From contig JAKLLJ010000222.1 in NCBI GenBank assembly GCA_023150215.1, positions 1 through 5,830 of the forward strand: 5,830 bases of DNA. The letters are read 5' to 3'. The notes under the pieces were generated by a model that was not told where the DNA came from, made no database searches, and was given only the letters and a program-made list of their open reading frames with translations. How positions within the stretch are numbered: the stretch's first letter is position 1; the number at the start of each line of letters is the position of its first letter. Below, piece by piece: positions 1-5,830 of this stretch. A program made the translations under genes and the position numbers. The stretch is from Thauera sp. GTDB taxonomy: Bacteria > Pseudomonadota > Gammaproteobacteria > Burkholderiales > Rhodocyclaceae.

Positions 1-218
1 ATCAGGGCGAGGTCGACGACGAGTCCTGGCCCAAGGCCGGCGGAATCGATGTCGACTGCAGTTTCTGCCATGCGGCCAGTTGCACCGCGTTGCCGAGCGG
101 CACGGGTTTGCCGGCCCTCGACCTCGTGATTGCGACAACTCATGGGGACGCCCAAGTGTGGCCCCTTGCCGGGCATTTCTCGGAACCAGAGCGCCCCAAG
201 TGGCGACACCCTGCCTGA
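1..218 (+). CDS. CzcI-like periplasmic metal-resistance protein, C-terminal part
   Basis: This is the 3' end of a gene that begins before the window; the first complete codon is at position 3 and the TGA is at 216-218, leaving 71 visible residues. The fragment contains a Cys/His cluster, VDCSFCHAASC (Cys codons at 57 and 66, His at 69), then a Pro/Gly/Leu-rich stretch, and ends in FSEPERPKWRHPA. From memory, a PERPxW-like tail and a Cys/His cluster occur in the small CzcI-type proteins encoded just ahead of czcC in betaproteobacterial czc operons, where they are thought to act as periplasmic modulators or sensors of metal efflux. Its position directly ahead of czcC, on the same strand, supports this. 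The N-terminus and any signal peptide are not visible, so the family call is moderate. The CSFCH sequence formally fits a haem-binding CxxCH, but metal binding fits the context better. Confidence 0.6.
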   Translation, partial: QGEVDDESWPKAGGIDVDCSFCHAASCTALPSGTGLPALDLVIATTHGDAQVWPLAGHFSEPERPKWRHPA

Positions 219-227
219 TCGGCAGGG
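209..227 (+). terminator. GC-rich hairpin over the czcI-like stop codon (possible weak terminator)
   Basis: CCCTGCC (209-215) pairs perfectly with GGCAGGG (221-227) around the five-base loop TGATC, which includes most of the stop codon. It is not followed by a clean T-run, only by a mildly pyrimidine-rich stretch (231-256). It could attenuate readthrough or stabilise the mRNA 3' end, but it is not a classical intrinsic terminator. Confidence 0.35.
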
Positions 228-255
228 CGGTCGCCTTCATTCCCTCTTGATGTTC

Positions 256-274
256 CTACCGCTTTGAGCGGTAG
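256..274. repeat. Perfect 8-bp inverted repeat in the czc leader
   Basis: CTACCGCT (256-263) and AGCGGTAG (267-274) are perfect reverse complements around the loop TTG. No T-run follows. A weak -35-like TTGATG lies at 247-252, and a poor -10-like TAGCGT at 272-277 follows a 19-base spacer, a spacing used by MerR-family promoters. However, the dyad is offset from the spacer centre and the hexamers match poorly. It may be an RNA hairpin or a regulator operator; the sequence alone does not decide. Confidence 0.4.
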
Positions 275-290
275 CGTCACGCGTCCATTG

Positions 291-305
291 CGATCGGTCC
301 GATCG
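291..305. repeat. 15-bp odd-centred palindrome upstream of czcC
   Basis: CGATCGGTCCGATCG reads as a perfect dyad (7-bp arms around a central T), 44 bases ahead of the ATG at 349. Its symmetry and place would suit a dimeric transcription factor site. Short CG-rich palindromes also arise by chance in GC-rich DNA, and no regulator family can be named from it. Confidence 0.3.
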
Positions 306-322
306 CCCTCTGCCGATTCCCC

Positions 323-1615
323 GTGTCTTTACATCAACGGAGAATTGGATGTTTCAGCAACTTCGTCTCAAATGGCTGCCTGGGGCTGCTGCTCGGACTC
401 GCGGCCAGCGGGGCGTGGGCGCAAGCCGCGTCCCCTGCATCGCCTGTCGTAACGACGCTCAGGCAGGCGTTCGACGCCGCGTGGGCGCGTCAGCCCGAGG
501 CGCAGTCGCTCGACATGCGCCGGGCGGCTGCGCTGGCGCGACGCGTGAGCGTCGACCGCTGGTCGGCCGAGCCGCCGGCGCTCGAAGTGTCGGGCAAGAC
601 CGACCAACTCCACCGCAACGACGGCAGCCGCGAATACGAGATCGGCCTCGCTGTGCCGCTGTGGTTGCCCGGCGAACGCGCATCGACCGCAGCCCTTGCC
701 GATGCCGAAGTGCGTGCGAGTACGAGCCGCACGCTTGCGGCACAACTGCGCACGGCCGCCGGGGTGCGGGCCGCGTACTGGGATTGGCAGCGTGCGCGGG
801 TCGACGTCCTGGTCGCCCGCGAGCGGCTTGCCAGCGCCCGCGAACTCGCGGTGGATGTATCGAAACGGGTTCGGGCCGGCGATCTCGCACGCGCCGACCA
901 GCATCAGGCGGACGGAGCGCTGGCGACCGCCGAAGCGTCGCTCGCCGAAGCCAGCGGCGCGCTCGCGGGTGCGGAACAGCAGTTGCGCGCCCTGACAGGC
1001 ATGACACCAGCGCTTGCCGCGGAAGGACTTTCCGTGGCCGAAGCCGAACCCGCCCCCGCCGCCCCCCCTGTCGCCCTGGGGGCGGGGCATCCGGCCATCG
1101 CCGAGCTGCGCGATCGGGCGGAGCTGGCACAGCGCAGCATGACTCTCGCCGGGATTCAGGGGCGCGCCAATCCCGAGCTGAACCTGGCGACGACGCGTGA
1201 GCGCGGTGCATCCGGCGAATCCTGGCAACAGACGGTGACGATCGGCGTACGCATTCCCTTCGGATCCGACTCCCGCAACCGCGCCCGTGTTGCCAGCGCC
1301 AGCGCCGAGGCGATCGAAGCCGAAACCCAGCTGAGGCTGGAACGCGAACGCCTGACGGCCGAAGTGGATACGGCGCGCGTCCGCGTCGAATCGGCGCGCA
1401 CCCTGGTCGCCTCCGCCGAACAGCGCGCGCAGTTGGCCCGCGAGTCGCGCGGCTTCTTCCAGAAGGCGTTCCGCCTCGGCGAAACCGATCTACCGACCCG
1501 CCTGCGCATCGAACTCGAAGCCACGGAAGCCGAGCGCCAGGTGGCGCGCACCCGCATCGAACTGGCCGCGGCCGTGTCCGCGCTGCGGCAGGCCATGGGC
1601 CTTCTTCCCGAATGA
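323..1615 (+). CDS. czcC: CzcC-like outer-membrane efflux channel (TolC family), 5' end apparently frameshifted
   Basis: This is the outer-membrane factor of the tripartite pump, a TolC-family trimer that carries metal ions across the outer membrane. The open frame from GTG 323 gives 430 residues, about normal for CzcC. Numbered from there, a hydrophobic segment (CLGLLLGLAASGAWA-Q, roughly residues 19-33) forms a signal peptide ending in an AxA site with no lipobox. Two OEP-type repeats follow, starting near LRQAFDAAWARQPE (about residue 46) and GHPAIAELRDRAELAQ (about 255), separated by an Ala/Pro linker (EPAPAAPP). Long Ala/Arg/Glu-rich helices (about 160-225 and 320-425) match the helical barrel. 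The usual N-terminus looks displaced: the well-placed RBS serves ATG 349 in another frame, and reading the GGGG at 382-385 as GGG would join MFQQLRLKW to this signal peptide. Start uncertain; family call firm. The stop overlaps an ATG (1612) and the next gene begins 17 bases on. Confidence 0.85.
   Translation: MSLHQRRIGCFSNFVSNGCLGLLLGLAASGAWAQAASPASPVVTTLRQAFDAAWARQPEAQSLDMRRAAALARRVSVDRWSAEPPALEVSGKTDQLHRNDGSREYEIGLAVPLWLPGERASTAALADAEVRASTSRTLAAQLRTAAGVRAAYWDWQRARVDVLVARERLASARELAVDVSKRVRAGDLARADQHQADGALATAEASLAEASGALAGAEQQLRALTGMTPALAAEGLSVAEAEPAPAAPPVALGAGHPAIAELRDRAELAQRSMTLAGIQGRANPELNLATTRERGASGESWQQTVTIGVRIPFGSDSRNRARVASASAEAIEAETQLRLERERLTAEVDTARVRVESARTLVASAEQRAQLARESRGFFQKAFRLGETDLPTRLRIELEATEAERQVARTRIELAAAVSALRQAMGLLPE
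339..351 (+). promoter_or_regulatory. Strong ribosome binding site and ATG, out of frame with the czcC body
   Basis: GGAG at 339-342 stands six bases ahead of ATG at 349-351, the best initiation signal upstream of czcC. This ATG opens a frame beginning MFQQLRLKW that does not continue into the CzcC protein, which is read one base later. The in-frame GTG at 323 has no Shine-Dalgarno sequence. The site therefore argues that the native czcC start is 349 and that one extra base lies just downstream. Confidence 0.6.
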
Positions 1616-1620
1616 ACACC

Positions 1621-1635
1621 AGGAACCCGAACATG
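1621..1635 (+). promoter_or_regulatory. Ribosome binding site that fixes the start of the small accessory gene
   Basis: AGGA at 1621-1624 lies eight bases ahead of ATG 1633. The alternative in-frame ATG at 1612, overlapping the czcC stop, has no Shine-Dalgarno sequence and would add seven residues (MNTRNPN) before a normal signal peptide. The ATG at 1633 is therefore preferred. Confidence 0.6.
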
Positions 1636-2196
1636 AAAGCTTCCCTTACCCTGGCGGCGTGGAGCCTTGCCGCCGTCCTTGCGGGTGTCACGCCCCAGGC
1701 CCTGGCCGGTGAAGGCCACGACCACGGCGACGCCCCGGCACCCGTGGCCGGGCCGATGCTGCCGCGATTCACCGCCGTTTCGGAGCTCTTTGAGCTGGTC
1801 GGCGTGGTCGACGGCAAGAACATCACCCTCTATCTCGACCGCTTCGCCGACAACAGCCCAGTCAAGGACGCAACGCTGGAGCTGCAACTCGACGGCAAGG
1901 CGATTTCCGTCGAGCCCCATGCCGAGGGCGAATTCGAAGCCACGCTGCAGGAAGCACTCAAGCCGGGGGTCGTCTCCGTGACCGCCACCGTCGTTGCCGG
2001 ACAAGACGCGGACCTTCTTGCGGGCGAGCTGGATCTGCACGAACAAGCCGCCGAGGTGCACGACGAATCGGCCGGGCCAGGCTTGCAATCTTACGCAGGA
2101 TGGCTCGGCGCCGGCGTTCTCGTGATCGGACTGGTCGGCTGGGCCGCGCTGCGCAAGGGAAACGCCCGCAACCGTTCGGCCGGAGGTGTCGCATGA
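1633..2196 (+). CDS. Membrane-anchored periplasmic accessory protein of the czc operon, His-rich N-terminus
   Basis: The product has 187 residues from ATG 1633. Residues 1-25 form a signal peptide (MKASLTL..., cleavage after QALA). The mature chain starts with GEGHDHGD (26-33), a likely metal-binding tail. A compact beta-rich domain of about 85 residues follows, beginning ELFELVGVVDGKNITLYLDRF (about 51-71) and NSPVKDATLELQLDG. Further His residues sit in EPHAEGEF and LDLHEQAAEVHDE. A single transmembrane helix (about 155-173) and a basic tail RKGNARNR end the protein, so the domain should face the periplasm with the tail in the cytoplasm. From memory, a similar FELVG...LYLDRF segment is found ahead of the adaptor domain in some CzcB-like proteins; I infer a separately encoded version of it. 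Its role is unknown; metal capture or help to CzcB is plausible. It overlaps czcB by four bases (ATGA), suggesting translational coupling and balanced amounts. Confidence 0.8.
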   Translation: MKASLTLAAWSLAAVLAGVTPQALAGEGHDHGDAPAPVAGPMLPRFTAVSELFELVGVVDGKNITLYLDRFADNSPVKDATLELQLDGKAISVEPHAEGEFEATLQEALKPGVVSVTATVVAGQDADLLAGELDLHEQAAEVHDESAGPGLQSYAGWLGAGVLVIGLVGWAALRKGNARNRSAGGVA

Positions 2197-3305
2197 AACC
2201 GGGAATCCTGCTGGTCATGCTGTGCCTCGTTACGGCAAGTGCATCGTGGAACGCATTCGCTGGCGACGGGCACGATCACGGCGACGAAGGCTCCGCGCCC
2301 GTCGGCGGCAACGGTCCGCGACGCTTGCCCGACGGCAGCGTATTCCTGCCCAAGCCGGCACAACGGCAGATCGGCGTGCGCACGCTGGTCACGGAAGCGG
2401 GGGAGCTGCCCCGCACCGTGGCGCTCGCCGGCAAAGTGGTGATGGACCCCAACGCGGGCGGAAAAGTGCAGGCGCTGGTCGCCGGCCGCCTCGAAGCCGG
2501 GCCGCGCGGCTTGCCCGGAGTCGGGCAGACCGTGAAGAAGGGCGAGGTGCTGGCGTATGTCGTGCCGTCGGCGGGGCAGATCGAACGCTCGAACCAGATG
2601 GCGCAGCTCGCCGAGTTGCAGGCCGCCAAAGTGCTCGCGGAGAAGCGCGTGGCGCGGCTGAAGGAGCTCGCCGACACGGTGCCGCGCAAGGAGATCGAAG
2701 CGGCCGAGAGCGAACTCACGAGTCTCGCGGCCCGCGCGACGGCGGTGGGTGCGGGGCTCAGCAATCGCGATGCGCTCGTGGCGCCCGTCGCGGGCGTCAT
2801 CGCGTCGAGCAACGCCGTCGCCGGTCAGGTCGTCGATGCGCGCGAACTGGTGTTTGAAATCGTCGATCCGAAGCGCCTGCGCGTCGAGGCGCTGGCCTAC
2901 GATGCCGACACCGCCATCGATGTGGCCGGCGCGAGCGTTGCGGTGGGCGAGCAACGAGTGAGGCTCGACTTCCTCGGCGCGGCGCGCAGTCTGCGCGAGC
3001 AGGCGCTGCCGCTCGCTTTCGGTGCCGCGGGCGATTCCCTGGCGCGTTTCGCTGTCGGGCAACCGGTCGAGGTGTTCGTGCAGACGCGCAGCACGCTGCA
3101 GGGCGTGAGCGTCCCTGCAGGATCGGTGCTGAAGAACCCGGCGAACCAGATCATCGTGTGGGTCAAGACCGCGCCGGAACGCTTCGAGCCGCGCACCGTC
3201 ACCATCGCCCCGCTCGATGGGGCGAACGTCGCCGTGACGTCGGGCCTCGCGGCCGGGGAGCGTGTCGCCACGAACGCGGCAACCCTGATCAACCAGATCC
3301 GCTGA
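2193..3305 (+). CDS. czcB: CzcB-like periplasmic adaptor (membrane fusion protein) of a metal RND pump
   Basis: The product is 370 residues and links the inner-membrane pump to the outer-membrane channel. GGAGG at 2182-2186, six bases before ATG 2193, fixes the start; an earlier in-frame ATG at 2100 would add an Arg-rich, signal-less extension. Residues 1-23 are a signal peptide ending AFA, and the mature protein begins GDGHDHGD (24-31), a His-rich tail. A segment with PKPAQRQIGVRT, typical of CzcB adaptors, comes next. The first half of the lipoyl-like barrel-sandwich lies at about 85-125 (GKVQALVAGRLEAG, VGQTVKKGEVLAYVVP), a short helical hairpin at about 129-187, and the second half at about 194-225 (ALVAPVAGVIASSNAVAGQVV, VFEIVDPKRLRVEA). 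A beta-barrel and a membrane-proximal domain end the chain (LKNPANQIIVWVKT, GLAAGERVATNAATLINQIR). No lipobox is seen. Family call is strong; ion specificity cannot be read from it. Confidence 0.93.
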   Translation: MKPGILLVMLCLVTASASWNAFAGDGHDHGDEGSAPVGGNGPRRLPDGSVFLPKPAQRQIGVRTLVTEAGELPRTVALAGKVVMDPNAGGKVQALVAGRLEAGPRGLPGVGQTVKKGEVLAYVVPSAGQIERSNQMAQLAELQAAKVLAEKRVARLKELADTVPRKEIEAAESELTSLAARATAVGAGLSNRDALVAPVAGVIASSNAVAGQVVDARELVFEIVDPKRLRVEALAYDADTAIDVAGASVAVGEQRVRLDFLGAARSLREQALPLAFGAAGDSLARFAVGQPVEVFVQTRSTLQGVSVPAGSVLKNPANQIIVWVKTAPERFEPRTVTIAPLDGANVAVTSGLAAGERVATNAATLINQIR

Positions 3306-3320
3306 CGGGGAGCCTGACCG

Positions 3321-5830
3321 ATGTTCAAATGGCTACTCGACAACAGTCTGGGCAACCGGCTGCTGGTGATCATCGCCAGCCTGGTGCTGATGGCCTACGG
3401 CGCGTTCACGCTCACACGCACGCCCGTGGACGTGTTCCCGGACCTCAACAAGCCGACGGTCACGATCATGACCGAATCCGGCGGCATGGCGGCGGAGGAG
3501 GTCGAACAGCTCATCACCTTCCCGCTCGAAACGACAATGAACGGGCTACCCGGGGTGGAGTCGGTGCGCTCCATCTCCAGCGCGGGGCTGTCCTTCGTCT
3601 ATGTGACCTTCGAGTGGAGCACGGAGATTTTCCGCGCCCGGCAGATGGTGTCGGAGCGCCTGTCGGCGATGGAGGAAGGCCTGCCGGCGGACGTGATTCC
3701 GCGCATGGGGCCGATTAGCTCCGTGATGGGCGAGATCATGCAGATCGCGATCCCGATCGATACCGCTAAGATCTCGCCGATGCAGGTGCGCGAATACGCT
3801 GACTGGGTGCTGCGTCCGCGTCTCATGGCCATCCCCGGTATTGCGCAGGTCATCCCGATCGGCGGAGAAGTGCGGCAGTTCCAGGTGCAGCCAGATACGC
3901 GGCGCATGGCGGAACTCGGCATTTCGCTGGAACAGATGGAAGCGGCGATCCGCGGCTTTTCGTCGAACACCTCGGGCGGCTTCCTCGAACTCACCGGGCG
4001 TGAATACCTGATCCGCAACCTCGGACGCACCTCGAGCCTGGAGGATCTGAAGAATCTCGCGATCACGGCACGCGACGGTCAGCCGATCCTGCTGCGCCAG
4101 ATTGCCTCCGTGACGTTCGCACCGGCGCTGCGCCGCGGCGATGCGGGTTTCGAGGGCAAACCGGCAGTCATTCTCGGTATCCAGAAGCAGCCGACCGCGG
4201 ACACCATTCACCTCACCCGCTCGATCGAGGCCGCGCTCGACGAGATGAAGAAATCGCTGCCCGCCGGCATGGAAGCGCCGCAGGTTACGTTCCGGCAGGC
4301 GAGCTTCATCGAGGCCTCGATCGGCACGCTGCAGGGCAAGCTGATTGGCGCCTCGGTGTTCGTCGCGGCGATCCTGTTCTTCTTCCTCGGCACGCTGCGC
4401 CCGACGGTGATCGCGCTCACCGCGATCCCGGTGTCGATCTTCATGACGGCGCTGGTGTTCAAGTATTTCGGTCTGTCGATCAACACGATGACGCTCGGGG
4501 GGCTGGCGATTGCGATCGGCGGCCTGGTCGACGACGCGGTGGTGGGCGTCGAGAACGTGTTGCGCCGGCTGAAGGAGGATCGCGCGAAGCATCATGACCA
4601 TCGCCTGCACCCGATCGAACTCGTGGCTCATGCAACGATGGAGGTGCGCTCGGCCATCCTCTACGCGACGATCATCATCGTGCTGGTGTTCCTGCCGTTG
4701 TTCGCGCTGCCCGGGATGGAGGGGCGGCTGTTCGTGCCGCTCGGCGTGGCATTCATCGTCTCGACGTTGGCATCGCTGGTCGTTTCGGTAACGGTGACCC
4801 CGGTCCTGTCCTTCTATCTGCTGCCGCGCATGAAGTCCCTCGACCATGGCGACACGCGCGTACTTGCCTGGCTCAAGGCGCGCTATCGCAACGGTCTGCA
4901 GGCCGTCCTCGAGCGGCCCAGGGCGGCCGTGTTCGCCGGCACAGTCGCGGTGATCGTCGCGGCCGCCGCCGTGCCCTTCTTTCCGACCACGTTTCTGCCG
5001 CCCTTCAACGAAGGCACCCTGCTGATCGGCATGCGGCTCAACCCGGGGGTGACGCTCGCCGAGTCCACCGCGCTTGCGCAACAGGCGGAGGTGCTGGTGA
5101 AACAGGTGCCGGAGGTCACGCACGTTGGTCGTCGCAGCGGACGTGCGGAACTCGATGAACATGCTGAAGGCGTGCACGTCAGCGAGCTCGATGTCGGGCT
5201 CAAGCCGGCGTCAGAACTCACCCGTTCGATGGGGGAGATCGCCGCCGACATCCGCGCCCGGCTCGTGAACCTGCCCGCTGCGATCGCGATCGGCCAGCCG
5301 ATCTCACACCGCATCGACCACATGCTCTCGGGCGTGCGTTCGCAGATCGCGATCAAGATCTTCGGCGAGGATCTCGACACGCTGCGGGGGCAGGCCGATG
5401 CGCTGCGGGCGCGGCTGGCCGGCATCCCCGGACTCGCGGATCTGGAAATCGAGAAGCAAGTGCTCGCGCCGCAGATCAAGGTGCGCATCGACTATGCCGC
5501 AGCGGCCCGCTATGGCGTGCCGGCACCGCAGATCCTGGCCGCGCTGCAGAACCTCGTCGAGGGCGAGAAAGTCACCCAGATCGTCGAAGGTGGAAGGCGT
5601 TTCGCGCTGGTCGTGCGCCTGCCCGAATCGGCGCGTTCGGTCGAGGGGCTCGCGCAGATCCTCATCGAAACGCCCACCGGCCACGTCCCGTTGTCGAAAC
5701 TCGCGTCGATCGAGGATGGCGACGGGCCGAACCAGGTCAGCCGCGAAGACGGCAAGCGCCGTGTCGTGGTCAGTGCCAATGTGCGTGGGCGCGACCTGGG
5801 CTCGTTCGTCGCCGAAGCCCAGAAGGCACT
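3321..5830 (+). CDS. czcA: CzcA-like inner-membrane heavy-metal RND pump, 3' end beyond the window
   Basis: This is the proton-driven pump of the complex. GGGGAG at 3307-3312 stands eight bases before ATG 3321, 15 bases after czcB. The frame is open for 836 residues to the window edge; the family is about 1,040 long, so roughly 200 C-terminal residues are missing. It starts MFKWLLDNSLGNRLLVIIAS, with TM1 about 11-29, then TPVDVFPDLNKPTVTIMTE, a standard HME-RND opening. Periplasmic porter segments follow (PGVESVRSISSAGLSFVYVTFEW, RPRLMAIPGIAQVIPIGG). TM2 to TM6 are near 341-357, 362-380, 389-412, 445-463 and 474-500, TM7 near 535-551, then the second porter half (PPFNEGTLL, RIDHMLSGVRSQIAIKIFGEDL). 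TM4 carries D404, D405 and E411 in VDDAVVGVEN, presumed proton-relay residues, but AIG replaces the DFG of classical Zn/Co/Cd CzcA. This resembles the HME3-type signature as I remember it, so the substrate is uncertain. Confidence 0.95.
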   Translation, partial: MFKWLLDNSLGNRLLVIIASLVLMAYGAFTLTRTPVDVFPDLNKPTVTIMTESGGMAAEEVEQLITFPLETTMNGLPGVESVRSISSAGLSFVYVTFEWSTEIFRARQMVSERLSAMEEGLPADVIPRMGPISSVMGEIMQIAIPIDTAKISPMQVREYADWVLRPRLMAIPGIAQVIPIGGEVRQFQVQPDTRRMAELGISLEQMEAAIRGFSSNTSGGFLELTGREYLIRNLGRTSSLEDLKNLAITARDGQPILLRQIASVTFAPALRRGDAGFEGKPAVILGIQKQPTADTIHLTRSIEAALDEMKKSLPAGMEAPQVTFRQASFIEASIGTLQGKLIGASVFVAAILFFFLGTLRPTVIALTAIPVSIFMTALVFKYFGLSINTMTLGGLAIAIGGLVDDAVVGVENVLRRLKEDRAKHHDHRLHPIELVAHATMEVRSAILYATIIIVLVFLPLFALPGMEGRLFVPLGVAFIVSTLASLVVSVTVTPVLSFYLLPRMKSLDHGDTRVLAWLKARYRNGLQAVLERPRAAVFAGTVAVIVAAAAVPFFPTTFLPPFNEGTLLIGMRLNPGVTLAESTALAQQAEVLVKQVPEVTHVGRRSGRAELDEHAEGVHVSELDVGLKPASELTRSMGEIAADIRARLVNLPAAIAIGQPISHRIDHMLSGVRSQIAIKIFGEDLDTLRGQADALRARLAGIPGLADLEIEKQVLAPQIKVRIDYAAAARYGVPAPQILAALQNLVEGEKVTQIVEGGRRFALVVRLPESARSVEGLAQILIETPTGHVPLSKLASIEDGDGPNQVSREDGKRRVVVSANVRGRDLGSFVAEAQKA

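Noticed and set aside
57..71. CxxCH as a c-type cytochrome
   Set aside because: No other cytochrome features are visible in the fragment, and the operon context favours a metal-resistance protein; kept only as a low-priority question.
264..452. 62-residue + strand frame upstream of czcC
   Set aside because: It starts inside the leader hairpin without a ribosome binding site, runs into czcC in another frame, and shows no motif.
1051..1084. C-run and G-run able to form a GC-rich hairpin inside czcC
   Set aside because: It lies within the coding sequence and is explained by the Ala/Pro/Gly linker codons (EPAPAAPPVALGAG); no T-run follows.
349..1200. 283-residue + strand frame from the ATG with the good ribosome binding site
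   Set aside because: Only its first dozen residues look real; the rest is Arg/Gly/Ala-rich out-of-frame sequence. It is treated as evidence for a frameshift at the czcC start and not as a gene.
459..1826. 455-residue minus-strand open frame opposite czcC and the next gene
   Set aside because: It is Arg/Pro/Ala-rich low-complexity sequence spanning two well-supported + strand genes, so a coding shadow.
2091..3062. 323-residue minus-strand open frame opposite czcB
   Set aside because: It crosses the end of one gene and most of another, lacks recognisable motifs, and the + strand adaptor explains the sequence fully.
3546..5177. Long 543-residue open frame on the minus strand opposite the pump gene
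   Set aside because: Its product is a His/Arg/Asp-rich string with no fold-like pattern, typical of an antisense frame over a GC-rich gene. The + strand frame here is a clear RND pump.

Overview
The window is a high-GC stretch holding most of a heavy-metal efflux operon of the RND (CzcCBA-like) type, all on the + strand. The GC-rich codon use, and a czcI-like gene lying ahead of czcC as in Cupriavidus, suggest a betaproteobacterium (Rhodocyclales or Burkholderiales). This is an inference from gene order and protein style; no taxonomic marker is present.

Layout: (1) positions 1-218, the C-terminal end of a small CzcI-like periplasmic protein; (2) about 219-348, a leader with several perfect inverted repeats; (3) 323-1615, a CzcC-like outer-membrane factor whose signal-peptide region appears frameshifted; (4) 1633-2196, a small membrane-anchored periplasmic protein with a His-rich mature N-terminus; (5) 2193-3305, a CzcB-like periplasmic adaptor; (6) 3321 to the window end, the first 836 residues of a CzcA-like inner-membrane RND pump, cut by the window edge and open throughout. 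Genes 3 to 6 are spaced by -4 to about 17 bases, so they are almost certainly cotranscribed, and ATGA contacts suggest translational coupling.

Together CzcA (proton-driven pump), CzcB (adaptor) and CzcC (outer-membrane channel) would form a tripartite complex that expels divalent metal ions from periplasm or cytoplasm to the outside. The extra small protein and the adaptor both begin, just after their predicted signal-peptide cleavage sites, with the same GxGHDHGD motif, so both may collect metal in the periplasm. The TM4 signature of the pump (VDDAVVGVEN, no DFG) differs from that of classical Zn/Co/Cd CzcA, so the substrate is uncertain.

This is a recognisable resistance system, not a wholly new one. 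The points most worth a second look are the frameshifted start of czcC, the separate membrane-anchored small protein between czcC and czcB, and the pump's unusual TM4 and loop residues. No RNA genes, mobile elements, CRISPR arrays or origins were seen.
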